Origin: Corylus avellana
Lineage: Eukaryota; Streptophyta; Magnoliopsida; Fagales; Betulaceae
NCBI RefSeq assembly: GCF_901000735.1
Contig: NC_081542.1
Location: 34,277,243 to 34,341,242, forward strand
Length of the DNA stretch: 64,000 bases
Direction of reading: 5' to 3'
Positions 1 through 11,489 of the stretch are shown here, in pieces (within the stretch, counting starts at the first letter, position 1; each line of letters starts with the position of its first letter). The notes beneath the pieces are model-generated. The model searched no databases and was not told where the DNA came from. It saw only the letters and a list, made by a program, of their open reading frames with translations. The position numbers and the translations under genes are program-made.

Positions 1-1146
1 AAATGTGTCCTAGTTTTATTTTTGTTGTTAGTGAAAAGAAAAAAAAAATGCATGTTCATGTTTGCCTTAAAATTTTGGTTGATCTTACAAATTATGATTT
101 GATTTCATTAGTGAGCTTAAAATTTTGAACACGTGATTTGATAATTGAGTATTTCAGTTTGGTTACTTGCTTAGGACAGTTGAGAATTCACATATTTGAT
201 CTGATCTTACACAAGCACATTAGCACATAATTTGTGGAGTATGACATGAAAGTCTGATGTGTGTGTTTTTATGTCTAAGGTGAAACTTGATGATTTATTA
301 GATGGATATTTTGGCATATATATATGTGATAAAAAGAAAAGAAAATATATATATATATATATATATGATCATTGATAAGCTTTTCACTGAGTAACTGGAC
401 ATCTTGCCTCAAAACATTGAGTATTCACGTCAAAAGGTGAAAAATTTTGATTTGTTTAATGTCATGGTTAGTTTGGTTTTGTAGGCTTTTTGACTCGAGT
501 TAGTAAGTCGTAGGGGTGTCTCTACACCTAATGCCCTAAAACCATCTGGTTTGGAAGTCATTGACTTAACACTCGTTACATGGGTCAATTAGGAAGCTTA
601 AGGGAACCAAACACTGCACAATCGGACGAAAATATATATATATATATATATATATATGCCATTATTGTTCATTCTAATAGGAATTTCAGTGAACTTTGAG
701 ATATGGAAACATTGCACATTGGAAGTAATTGGAAGCCTCATATAAGTCATATTTATGTGTTAGATTCACTTTACATTGTTTTCAACCTTGTGATGTTTCA
801 GCATTTCTTTAATAAGTAGTTAAACTTTGAGATTCCAATTCATTGTGAAGATGGAGTACATCTTTTTAAGCTTGCTAATGAATGAAAATCATGATCTTGA
901 AGTGATACTTTAATTTTTGGGATAACATGAACTGTGCATGATGTTTGTGGGTAACATTCCTAGAAAACCCTCATGACACTTCACTCGTCCTCTAGGGAAT
1001 TCCTAGGGGTTTAAAAGGTTTGTTGCATATGTTAAATGCAATCGTACATCTCACGAAAGATGAATTTATCTTTTTGTTTTCAGTTTTTCCATTTAGTTTT
1101 TAGTTTTGTGTTGCTAAGGGACTAGTAATATGTAAGTTTGGGGGTG
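1..1146 (+). mobile_element. Element A: 3' internal region of LTR retrotransposon
   Basis: This non-coding stretch matches 5530-6631 closely throughout, including the closing polypurine tract at 1134-1146, so it is the 3' internal part of an element of the same group as element B. The left part lies outside the window. It contains two AT microsatellites (about 345-366 and 631-656). I see no credible open reading frame. Confidence 0.75.
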
Positions 1147-2475
1147 TTTTAAGTGCCAAAATATTCATATTTTACCCCTTAACTTACATTTGTTAATCCT
1201 TTAGTTTTGGTTAATTTATGCCATTTTAGTTCTTTTATGTGCTTTCTTTGTTTTTGTAGGTCCTTGGAAGGAAAGGAAGCAATTTCGGAAGTTTCGGGCT
1301 TAAAGAGCGATTTTGGGAAAGACTGAAAGCTCTGGTAGTGTGATTGAACGCAGGGGAGCTGCGATCGAGCGCACTACAGGCGAAGACCATGAGCGCAAGG
1401 CACCTGCGATTGAGTACCCAGCACAAAAGGATCGATCGCAGTCCTGCGATCGATCGAACACGGGCTGCGATCAAGTGCACCCATGCGTGATGAGCAAGTT
1501 AGCCGCCAGCCTTGATATGGAAAGTGTACTTTCTAGGGTTTTGTAACTTTGTGCGAACTAGGGCTCAAACCCTACAATTTTTAGGGATTCTAGAGTATTC
1601 CTAAGGCTTATAAATAGACCCTGAAACCTCTATAATAGACACACAATTTTCAAGGAGAAAAATTGGAGCTCTTCAAGTTCAAGTTTCGGGTTTATTATTT
1701 TCCTTTCTTTTTATTTTATGAAGATGTTTAACCTCAAACTCATGTGTAATTAATTTACTTAGTAGGGCTAGATTGAAGCCCTAGTTATGTTTAGTTAATA
1801 TTCAATATTGGCACCTTTGTGATGATCATGTTGTGATATTTAACTTGATTAATTCCTACTTTCATGAATTCCTCATATGTGTTTGCCTAATCAACATATG
1901 CATGTAGTATGGACTAGTTAGTTAAATCAATTTGGATGACCGAGTCCTAGGTTTAATAAAAGTAACAAAAGAAATCCACACCGGGTTCTTGGGTTAATCA
2001 ACATAGGGAACCGGGAGTATACACCCATGCCCTAGGCCTCATGTGTTTGTCGATTTCCACAGAATTATGCTTTCTTAAAGAACAACTTAGTATACACCAA
2101 TGCTAAACCCTTTAAGAAAGAAAGGAGTTAAGAGTATACACCCATGCTTAACTCGTTGCTTAGGAAAATCTATAGCTTAAGGAGTATACACCCATGCCCT
2201 TAGGTTGACAAACATTAGATATACATAATATGATCAAAGCATTGACATATTGTTGTATTATCTAAATATAATTAGTGATGGATATCGAAGTCCTACATTT
2301 TATTATTATCAGATCAAAATCAATCTTTGTTTTGTTTTACTATTTTAAGCAAAATTTATCAATCCCCGTTTAATGATCCCGTACTTGCATCATATACTAC
2401 TATGTTGACCTTGTGCACTTACGGGTAAAACGTACAACTATTTGCCTATTAACTTAGGTAAATATTTGCACAACA
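1147..2475 (+). mobile_element. Element A: 3' LTR
   Basis: The LTR follows the polypurine tract and ends in GCACAACA, like the other LTRs of this group; its first bases have drifted from the expected TGATAAGTGCC. A TATA-like TATAAATAGA lies near 1610. The 3' half carries four spaced copies of a motif close to AGTATACACCCATGC (near 2017, 2089, 2133 and 2182). A CGATCG-rich patch lies at 1350-1480. Immediately after 2475 the sequence resumes in the middle of element B's LTR. Confidence 0.8.
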
Positions 2476-3478
2476 CTATTCCGATTTGGACTTAGGTTTT
2501 CTTTATCCTAATTGGACTAGGACTTAAATCTCCGAATTTCCTAGGATTACTAGGGCTTCTAGGACTCTCCTAAGCCCTATAAATAGACCTCTAAGCCTCA
2601 CAATCCAATAGACAATTTGAAGGAGACAACTTTCGGGAGAGGAATTGGAGGGTACTTCTAGGAGTGGTTTTTGGTTCTTTCTTTACCATTTTCTTTTTAG
2701 TTTTATTTTAATTATGTGTAACTAATTCTTAAGAAGTGCTAGATTAAAGCCCTAATTATGTTTATTTAATATTTCAATATTGGCACCTTTGTGATAATCA
2801 TATTGTGTTGCTTAACTTGATTAATTCCTATTTTCTTGAATTCCTCATATGTATGTGATAGGTCATTATATGCATGTGGTTTGGATTAGCTAATTAAATC
2901 AATTTGGATGACCGAGTCCTGGGTTTAATAAGAGTAACAAAAGAAATCCACACCGGATTCTTGGGTTAATCAACATGGAAAAGCGGGAGTATACACCCAT
3001 GCCCTAGGTTCTGTGTGTTTATCGATTTCCATAGATTTATGCTTTCTTAAAAAACAACTTAGTATACACCTATGCTAAATCTTTTGAGAAAGAAAAGAGT
3101 TAGAGTATACACCCATGCCTAACTCGTTGCTTAGGAAAATCAATAGCTTAAGGAGTATATAACCTTGCCCTTAGGTTGGCAAACATTAGGTATCCATAAT
3201 ATGATTGGATCATTGGCATATTATTATATTATTTGAGCATGATTAGTGGTGGATATCACAGCCCTACCTTTACCTTATCTTTATCTTTATTTCTTTTCAT
3301 TAGTATCAATATCAATCTCGTGACAAGTTTGATATTTTAATTACTTCTAAAACAAAATCAACAATCTCCATGGGATCGATCTCGTACTTGCTGCACTATA
3401 CTATCGTTTGATCTTGTGCACTTGCGAGTAAAACGTACTGAATATTATCTATTAATTTAGGTAGTATTTGGCACAAAA
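2476..3478 (+). mobile_element. Element B: 5' LTR, 3' portion
   Basis: This segment aligns with 7102-8084 of the 3' LTR, including the TATAAATAGACC box and the spaced AGTATACACCCATGC motifs, and leads directly into a primer-binding site. The first ~470 bases of the LTR are absent. The abrupt start right after element A's LTR end fits insertion of A into this LTR, with the missing part left of the window. Confidence 0.8.
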
Positions 3479-3484
3479 AGATTT

Positions 3485-3503
3485 TGGCGCCGTTGTCAGG
3501 GAT
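3485..3503 (+). promoter_or_regulatory. Primer-binding site of element B
   Basis: TGGCGCCGTTGTCAGGGAT lies a few bases after the LTR end. It closely resembles the tRNA primer-binding site typical of Athila/Tat-type plant Ty3/gypsy elements (usually given as complementary to tRNA-Asp). Its presence fixes the element's orientation as plus. Confidence 0.8.
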
Positions 3504-3823
3504 TGTTTGATTTTGTTTGGAATTTTTTTTCTTTTAATTTATTTTTGTTTTAAATTTTTCTGTTTTTCTAGTTTTTTTTGCAGTTCCTGTTCTTCCTCTG
3601 GAGGTGTGCTCAAGCGCCCAACCAAGGTGATCGAGTGCACCAGTGCGATCGAGCGCATCTCAACAGCAGCATAATTACTGCAGTAATTATAGATATGATT
3701 TTTTCCTTTTCTTTTCATGCAGGGTCAGTTGAGTCTGGATCTTCGTATGTTTTATTTTTAATTTTGTTTCTTTTTAAATTTTTTTTCTTTTAACTTTTTG
3801 TTATTTTATTTTTAATTTCACAC

Positions 3824-4323
3824 ATGTGGGGAGGCATTCCAACGCCCCATGGACCATGTTCATTATGCCATGACCCTTATCACCATGTTAGAGAATGTCC
3901 TTCAATAAGTAAATTTCTAACAAAATTTTTGGGCATAAGAACACATCGTTCTCTAGACCAGGGAATGATCGCTATTTTGATTCCTATAACCCGTCATGGA
4001 GCCAACAGTCTAATCTTTCGTGGCAAGCTCAAGCTCCTAGAAATCATGCTCCACAATATCATGAATTGCACCATCAATCATATCCACAGTTCTATGATCA
4101 ATCATATTCTTCTCCCATTGATTGGTCTCAACAATACCAAGAGCAGCAGCAATACCAACAAGAACCACCTCCTCCAAAAAGGCCTACCTTAGAAGAAACA
4201 ATATCAACTTTTCTTAGCCACAGGAAGGCCTATAATCAACGGTTGCAATCCACATGTGCCAAGATGGAGGGTCATCTCAAGCAAATATCAGATATCCTCA
4301 AAGAAGAAGAGTGTCAAGGTTAG
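3824..4323 (+). pseudogene. Gag-like zinc-knuckle fragment, frameshifted
   Basis: Gag proteins package retroelement RNA. An ATG at 3824 opens a frame with a CCHC zinc knuckle, CSLCHDPYHHVREC (C-x2-C-x4-H-x4-C), near residues 13-30. The gag-like continuation (PGNDRYFDSYNPSW and a Gln/Pro-rich stretch, then a helical KRPTLEETISTFLSHR segment) is read in another frame from about 3943, so at least one frameshift lies between. That second frame ends at an in-frame TAG (4321-4323), directly continuous with the acidic-repeat ORF. The order zinc knuckle, Pro/Gln linker, helix resembles the C-terminal half of Athila/Tat gag. No N-terminal gag core is visible upstream. Decayed or non-autonomous gag is the best reading. 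Confidence 0.7.
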
Positions 4324-4350
4324 TTCGTGGCAAATCCTAATGGACAATAC

Positions 4351-5205
4351 ATGAAGGAAGAGTGCACTTATTATTATGAGCAAACAACCACCACACTTGG
4401 GAATGAAGAAACTTTTGAGGAATTTTTTTGTGAGCCAAGTCTTGAAGACCCTTTGGGAGAGCGCTTTGATGAATTTGGAAGTGACCTAGACCTGGACAAG
4501 CTACTTGAGTATGCTGAAACTTCTAATAAGCCAAGTCTTGAGGATCCATTGGTAGTGTGCTTTGATGAATTTGGAGGTGACCTAGACCTAGACAAGCTAC
4601 TTGAGTATGCTGAGACTTCTAATGAGCCAAGTCTTGAGGATCCATTGAATGAGCGTTTTGATCAATTTGAATTCGACCTAGATCTTGACAAGTTCCTCAA
4701 GCAAGCTGAGATGTTTAGTGAGCCAAGTCTGGAGGATCCATTGGAAAAGCACTTTGCTCATTATGAATTTGATTTGGACTTTGACATGAAACGTGAGCAA
4801 GCTGAGGCCTTATTGGATTCCACTCCTGATAACATCAAGGTGGAAGAAGAAGATGAGCAAACTGAGGTTCTAAAGGAGCTACATCGGGAAAAGGAAGAGA
4901 ACATTGAGACTTCTTCAACATCAACTCCTATTCCCGAATTACCAAGAATCCAAGAGAGAACTATGATGGGGTTATGTCATGAGCAAATTGAGGATATCAA
5001 GATAGAAAAGCTCCATGAGTTTTCTTCTTACTTTATTCCAGTTCATGAGTCCCTACCGGATGAGAAGCTGTTTGAGAAAACTCAAAGTGGCCCTCCCCGA
5101 TCTATAGACATTTGGAATCACCTTGCAACAGAAAAGATTCATTCCCTTTGGTGCAAGCGAAGAAAAGACTGGTGCTTCAAGTTTAAAGTGTCACAGTCTG
5201 GCTGA
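4351..5205 (+). CDS. Acidic tandem-repeat ORF of non-autonomous element B
   Basis: No function is recognised. The frame is open from 4327 (GTG; first ATG at 4351) to 5205. It holds four imperfect repeats of about 42 residues, each opening with PSLEDPL and carrying an FDxDLDLDKxL core, at about 4434-4810, followed by a Glu/Lys-rich helix-prone region and a basic tail with WCKRRKDWCFKFK. The protein is strongly acidic overall. It lies in the same frame as the gag C-terminus and is separated from it by a single TAG codon, so gag plus this region may once have been one protein. No protease, reverse transcriptase or integrase motif occurs anywhere in the internal region. It is a TE protein rather than a host gene; whether it is still made is unknown. 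Confidence 0.6.
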   Translation: MKEECTYYYEQTTTTLGNEETFEEFFCEPSLEDPLGERFDEFGSDLDLDKLLEYAETSNKPSLEDPLVVCFDEFGGDLDLDKLLEYAETSNEPSLEDPLNERFDQFEFDLDLDKFLKQAEMFSEPSLEDPLEKHFAHYEFDLDFDMKREQAEALLDSTPDNIKVEEEDEQTEVLKELHREKEENIETSSTSTPIPELPRIQERTMMGLCHEQIEDIKIEKLHEFSSYFIPVHESLPDEKLFEKTQSGPPRSIDIWNHLATEKIHSLWCKRRKDWCFKFKVSQSG

Positions 5206-6631
5206 AGACGTTAAACTTAGCGCTCATGGGAGGCACCCCACAACATATTCTTTTTATTTCCTTGTTTGTTTGTTTTTATTTTATATTTATATTTATTTTA
5301 TTATTAATTCTTTTTGTTTTCCGTTGTTATTTTAGTATTTTGTTTTACATAGACAAGTGTGCTTCAAATCAAGTTTGAGGGTGTGCTATGAGCCATGCCA
5401 TTCCAGACAGGTCATCCATCTCCCGGCTAAGATCTTTCCATGTTATACACACATTGAGGACAATGTGTAATTTAAGTTTGGAGGTATGGGAGACACTTTA
5501 CACACACTTTGTCCCATTTTTTAAAAGGAAAAAAATATGCATGTTCATGTTGTCTTAAAATTTTGGTTGATCTTCAAAAATGTGATTTGATTCTCATTGT
5601 TGAGCTTAAAATTTTGAACACATGATCTGATGATAGGATTTTTCAGTTTGGTTACTTGCTTTTGGTAGTTGAGAATTCACATGTTTGATCTGATCTACAC
5701 AAGCACATTAGCACATAATTTGTGGGGTGTGACATGAAAGTCTGATGTGTGTGTTTCTATGTCTTGGGTGAAACCGAATGACTTATTAGATGGATACTTT
5801 GACATATTTATATATATAAAAAGAGAAAAAGAGTATAGAAAAAAAAAATGATGATCATTGATAAGCTTTTCACTAAGTAACTGGACCTCTGGCTTCAAAG
5901 CATTGAGTGCTCATATCAAAAGGTGAAGAATTTTGATTTGGTTAATGTCATGGTTAGTTTGGTTTTATAGCCTTTTTGACTCGAGTTAGTAAGTCCTTAG
6001 GGGTGTTTTACACATAATGCCCTAAAACCATCTGGTTTGGGAGCCATTGACTTAACACTCGCTACAATGGGTCAATTAGAAAGCTTAAGGGAACCAAACA
6101 TTGCACAGCCTGACCAAAAAAAAAAAAAAAGAGAGAGAGAGAAAAGGAAAAGTTATGTCATAGATATTCATTCTAATGGAGATTTAAGTGAACTTCGAGA
6201 TATTGAGACTTGCACATTGGAATTAATTGGAAGCTTCATATTTATGTGCTAGTTCACTTTACACTGTATCAAACTTGTGATACCTTACCCCGTCTTTTGA
6301 AAGTAATTAGACTTTAAAATTACAATTCATTGTGAAGATGTAGTTTATCTTTTTAAGCTTTCTAATGAATGAGAATCATGGTTTTAAGTGATACCTTAAT
6401 TTTTGGATAACATGAACTCTTGCATGATGTTTGTGGGTAACATTCATGGAAAACCTTCACAAGACTTCACTCGTCTCCTAGGAGTTCCTAGGAGTTTAAA
6501 AGGCTTGTTGCATATGCTAAATGCAATCGTATATCCCACGAAAGATGGATTTATCTTTTTGTTTTCTGTTTTTCATTTTGTTTTTTAGTTTCGTATTGCT
6601 AAGGGACTGGCAATATGTAAGTTTGGGGGTG
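5206..6631 (+). mobile_element. Element B: non-coding 3' internal region and polypurine tract
   Basis: From about 5530 this is homologous to 1-1146 of element A. Short frames here are spurious. It ends with the purine-rich GTTTGGGGGTG (6621-6631), the expected polypurine tract directly before the 3' LTR. An A/GA-rich run lies at about 6116-6146. Confidence 0.75.
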
Positions 6632-8084
6632 TGATAAGTGCCAAAATATTCAGATTTTAGCCCTTCACTTATATTTGTTAATTCCTTAGTTTTGTCAGTT
6701 TGTGCTATTTTATTTTCTTTTGGTATTTTCTTTGTTTTATAGGTTTTTGGAAGAAAAGAAAGCGTTTCCAGAAAAGTTCCAAGCTTAAACGGAAAATTGG
6801 GAAGACCTAGAACATATGATTAAGCTTAACCAATCATAATATAATGTGGTTAAGTTTAATCAAATAAAGGAAAGGAATAAATCAGAATTTTTCAAATTGG
6901 AGTCAAAATCGGACAGGATTCAAATTTGAATTCTGCACATATCTCGGTATTTTGACAATAACTTTCAGCTCAAATATCCGATTGAGGTGATTCAAAAGGC
7001 ATGGGAAAGCTAACTCAAAATGATACAAATCATTATGAAATAGCATTTTCCTAATTCGGACTTCCTCTATGCCAAAATCACCCCGCAATTTTGGACGAAT
7101 CCTATTCTGATTTGGACTTAGGTTTTCTTTATCCTAATTGGACTAGGACTTAAATCTCCGAATTTCCTAGGATTACTAGGGCTTCTAGGACTCTTCTAAG
7201 CCCTATAAATAGACCTCTAAGCCTCACAATTCAATAGACAATTTGAAGGAGACAGCTTTGGGGAGGGAAACTGGAGGCTACTTCTAGGAGCGGTTTTCGG
7301 TTCTTTCTTTACCTTTTTCTTTTTAGTTTTATTTTAATTATGTGTAACTAACTCTTAAGGAGGGCTAGATTGAAACCCTAATTATGTTTATTTAATATTT
7401 CAATATTGGTGCCTTTATGATAATCATATTGTGTTGCTTAACTTGATTAATTCCTGTTTTCTTGAATTCCTCATATGTATGTGATTGGCCATTATATGCA
7501 TGTGGTATGGATTAATTAATTAAATCAATTTGGATGACCGAGTCCTGGGTTTAATAAGAGTAACAAAAGAAATCCACACCGGATTCTTGGGTTAATCAAC
7601 ATGGATTATCAGGAGTATACACCCATGCCCTAGGTTCCGTGTGTTTATCGATTTCCATAGATTTATGCTTTCTTAAAAAACAACTTAGTATACACCCATG
7701 CTAAATCTTTTGAGAAAGAAAAGAGTTAGAGTATACACCCATGCCTAACTCGTTGCTTAGGGAAATCAATAGCTTAAGGAGTATACAACCTTGCCCTTAG
7801 GTTGGCAAACATTAGGTATTCATAATATGATTGGATCATTGGCATATTATTATATTATTTGAGCATGATTAGTGGTGGATATCAAAGCCCTACCTTTACC
7901 TTATCTTTATCTTTATTTCTTTTCCTTAGTATCAATATCAATCTCGTGACAAGTTTGGTATTTCAATTACTTCTAAAACAAAATCAACAATCTCTGTAGG
8001 ACCATACTATCATTTGATCTTGTACACTTGTGAGTAAAACGTGCTAAATATTATCTATTAATTTAAGTAGTATTTGGCACAACA
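6632..8084 (+). mobile_element. Element B: 3' LTR
   Basis: This is a complete LTR from TGATAAGTGCC to GCACAACA (1453 bp), with TATAAATAGACC near 7205 and the same spaced AGTATACACCCATGC motifs as the 5' copy. Identity to the 5' LTR is high by eye, with scattered substitutions. The upstream LTR start is outside the window, so the target duplication cannot be checked; GTTGC directly follows. Confidence 0.85.
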
Positions 8085-8830
8085 GTTGCACGGTCTTTGC
8101 GACCATGACAGCAACTGTGGCTGCAATCTTGCCCATCTGCTAATTAACCAAGGTGCACTCAGTGTGACATATGGATGGATTGCCACCTTCACATTGTCCT
8201 TTAGCGGTTACGCTTCCATCTCGAGCAACGGTACCAAGCACATATCTTTGTAAGTATCTCTGGGGCCAAAACTTCCTCCTCCACACTCATGCCCTTGTCA
8301 TAAACATTTTATTCTCATTCCTTTACTTCTCATGAATCCCCTAGGACTACGTGTGGGAGGATTTTTACTTCACTATAAATTTCCTTATTTAGAAATTTTC
8401 ATGAATGAAAAGTCTTACCTTCAAAGAGAACTCTTGGAAACTTTCCAAGGATCCCATTAAAATGGGACATCTTTCACTTAAAAATATCATGAATATCAAA
8501 CATTATACGTATCCTAATTTGAATGACTTAAAAACCTTTGGAATTCAAAACTCTCTTATAAAATCATTTCATGTGAGCATAATTATTAAATAAGCATCAG
8601 AATAACATAGCATTTTCCATAAGGTAATAAAGAGTTTTTACAATAAAATCATGCAATGAAATAAGGTTTGGAAAGGGTTAAGGATTTCCCCTTACCTCGA
8701 TAAAGCTGCTAGAGAGACTAATTGGCATTGTCACACACTTGAATTAATAAAACTTAACCATGTTAGCCTTAGGTTAATAAAAGCCTAATCATAGTACCTC
8801 TAGACTTCCACTTCTACCAATTCAATGATT
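8085..8830 (-). repeat. Diverged fragment of the LTR family seen at 36597-38738
   Basis: The order of blocks at 8085-8700 (GACCATGRCA, GGTGCACTCA, CGGTACC, TGGGGCCAAAA, CTCCTCCA, a late CTTACCTC) parallels 37215-37800. Element B therefore appears to have inserted into an older copy of that LTR. Short frames here are not supported as genes. Confidence 0.55.
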
Positions 8831-8888
8831 CTAAATGCAACCATAAATTCCTTGACCTTTGCCCGTATAGGAGGATGATCGTGTGTGT

Positions 8889-8918
8889 GTGGGTGTGTAT
8901 ATATATATATATATATAA
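8889..8918. repeat. GT/AT microsatellite
   Basis: A GT-rich run passes into (AT)n in the older repeat flank. Confidence 0.85.
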
Positions 8919-9263
8919 CCCTTTTAATTATAATGGTAAAGATTTAGGTTAATAATAGATGTTTACTATAACAATATTATAAGATGTTTTTCTTACAAAA
9001 AGTAAGTTACAAGATTATTTTTCCGAAAAGCAATATGTACCTACGTCGGTTGCCAGTTAGGGTGTGGGTATGATTCTTAAAAGAATATGTTGGCTCATTA
9101 GAAATAAAATTGCACGTTAGGTTACTAATTTTAAAACAACAGAGAAATATATGATTTTATATATGCATGGGTCTTGTGGAATAGAAAAGTGTTAGAAGAT
9201 GACAAAGGGTTTTCTTTTTGAGAGTGTGGGTAGAGTGTGGCATTGGAGAGAGAGGCAGAGAGA
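8919..9263. other. Intergenic AT-rich sequence, nothing recognised
   Basis: No supported gene or repeat boundary is visible here apart from short purine-rich runs. Confidence 0.4.
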
Positions 9264-9493
9264 GACGTGGTGTCACAGTCGTGACATGGCTCTCATGGTG
9301 GCAGCATGGGTGTGCCTTGCACCCCTGCTGTCCACCATGCCCAGGCATGAAGGAAGCATACCTTGGGCAAAGAAGAAGGGTTGGACTTGTGCCTGCCCTG
9401 TTCGTTGATATTGAGGACAATGGCCCATGCACTGTCAAAGTGCTTGGCCTTGGTGGCATGGTTGCTAATTGGGCTTGGGCATGGCCCAGCCTA
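9264..9493 (+). mobile_element. Fragment of the chromodomain element's LTR (5' part)
   Basis: It begins TGTCACAGTCGTGACATGGC and follows, in plus orientation, the first ~230 bases of the LTR read on the minus strand from 22753. The short open frames here are by-products of this GC-richer LTR. Confidence 0.75.
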
Positions 9494-9565
9494 GAAAATA
9501 AAGGAAAACAAGAAATAATTAAGCTAAATTTAATCTTTAAATCTTAATAAAGAAATTGTTTGCAG

Positions 9566-9582
9566 TCCCCAACAATGGTGCC
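9566..9582 (-). promoter_or_regulatory. Degenerate primer-binding site
   Basis: On the minus strand TTTTTGGCACCATTGTTGGGGA follows the LTR end at 9589 in two short parts (TTTTTGGCACCA, TTGTTGGGGA); it resembles the TTGGCGCCGTTGCCGGGGA type of site used by Athila/Tat elements. Confidence 0.55.
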
Positions 9583-9588
9583 AAAAAT

Positions 9589-10623
9589 TGATACGGTCTT
9601 TTGTATACCAAAATATATCAATAATGATAAACCACTCGCAATAGTACGAATCTCTATAAGATAGGGCTATATCGAGGGTGTTGAACCTCAAGGACTGCAA
9701 GAAATTGTTATTAAGTTTTTCAAGATTAAAAGTAACTTAAGAAAGGTACGGATCATCCACCTAATCACTAAGATGCAGTACAACCCGCCTTTCCTAGGTA
9801 TGGCCTATCTAACCCTCTTGATCATATGTCAATTAAAATCGTTGTATAACCATCATTCCCATAATTACAGAAAATAAGAGTGATTTGAGTTCAATAAAAG
9901 TAAAAGACTTTATAAGACAAGAAATAATTTCATCAATATTGATTTTGAAATTAAGAACAATTGCATTTAAACATTAAGAACAAAATCAGATTGTAGCAAT
10001 TCTCATAGTTATACAACCAAACATGCATAAACTGAAAATTTATAAATTAAGATACAATCAAACCATTGTGCTTGGATAGGGTTACATCAATACCTCACTA
10101 AGGGTTTAGCCGCTCATGACTCCGCTAAGCCTCCAAGAACTATTTGCAAAATTTTTGCTCTAGGCCATGGTGTGTCTTTCTACAATGTTTAGAGGCCTAT
10201 TTATAAGGATTAGGAAAACCCTAAAAACCCTAGAAACCCTAGGAAAATTGTAGGTGAGTCTCCGAGTCCAAGTGGGAGACTGAAAACCCAATCCAACGTG
10301 GAAAAGGACTGATGTTGTGTGTTGTACGCCCGAGTGCACTCGATCCCAAGGGACTTGCCCTCGAACCTAGGTGGGGATGTGCTCAAACACAGGTGCGCTC
10401 GAGCTTAGCTAATGGTGCGCTCGAGCCCTTGGCTGGTGAGCTCAATTCCAGGGCCACCAAAATGCATTCAAATGGTCATTTAAGCCCAATTTTCACTGAA
10501 ATTCTTCCATCTATCAAATAAAACCCTGAAACACAAAAACAAAATCAAATCAAACAAATAACAACGCTAAGGAATTAACATATGCGAGTTAAGGGGGCTT
10601 GAATGTGCAACATTCAATGCTCA
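9589..10623 (-). mobile_element. LTR flanked by both a polypurine tract and a primer-binding site
   Basis: On the minus strand this runs from TGAGCATTGAATG to ACCGTATCA (about 1035 bp). Upstream (10624-10640) is a purine-rich ATAGGGGTATTTAA, downstream a PBS-like site. A TATAAATAGG box lies near 10195-10206. A patch of CTCGAGC/GAGTGCACTCG motifs lies at 10320-10450. Exact ends are by eye. Confidence 0.55.
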
Positions 10624-10639
10624 TTAAATACCCCTATAA

Positions 10640-11480
10640 ATTTTTATGAATTAAAAAAAAAATGCAAATATTCAGGATTGGGTATTTTCGTAAATTCTGT
10701 TAAATCCTGACCAATGCCTAAATCTTAATAATTTTTTCTTTTTTTTTTCAAAAAAAAAAAAAAAAAGTGGTTATTTTAGTAATTTTGGCATTCCTCTGTT
10801 ATGATTTAACGGAAAAACCTAATGGAGATGTGACGTTGCAAAAAGTTAGAAGTTTAATGTACTAAATTGAGAGTTTTTGAACTTTGAGGAAGTAATTGCA
10901 AAAGTGATGAAAGTTCAAAAAGGTTAAGTAAAGTTTTTCCTAAATCAACACCCATTCATAGTGTCTTTTTTTTTTTCTTTTTCTTTTTCTTGTTTTCTTT
11001 CTTTTTGCTCGAAGCAAATAGTGCCTTACGTCCATCTCTAGTTTTGAGGTGCTACCATGCCGTTTTGCTCACATGTATAGTTCTTAGAATAGGCCTTGCA
11101 AAGTGTGATTTCGAATGTCATAAAAAAATTTAGCTTCCTTCAATGAACACTAATTGATTTTCAAATGAAATAATCAAAGCCTCAATCCAAGGTATAGTTT
11201 GCCCTACTATATTATCTTTTGGTTTGATAGCTGAAAGCTTCTCATTTCTCTATGTGGTCTCTCCATCATAAGCCTTTTAAGGCCCTTATTAGCCCCCTTT
11301 TAGTTTCTGTAAAGCCATATGATTCCCATCCTCTCTTTAGTTATTCTACCTTCATAATTGTTGATGTTGAATATCTTAGATGCTAGTTCTTATAAATTTT
11401 GTGATTTACAATTCTTTATACTAAAATGCAATTTGATTTAATTTAAAAAAAATATATTCTTTTCTGTAGGGATATTGTGA
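10640..11480. other. AT-rich intergenic sequence with A/T tracts
   Basis: It includes T/A runs at 10738-10767 and 10966-11000. The phrase order around 10780-10940 (GGCATTCC, TTTAACGG, a closing AAGTAAAGTTTTTCC) suggests half of a foldback element, but no partner arm is clear. No gene is supported. Confidence 0.4.
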
Positions 11481-11489
11481 GTACAAATT

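Noticed and set aside
9157..9547. Overlapping open frames on both strands
   Set aside because: They lie in a copy of the chromodomain element's LTR and have no family signal.
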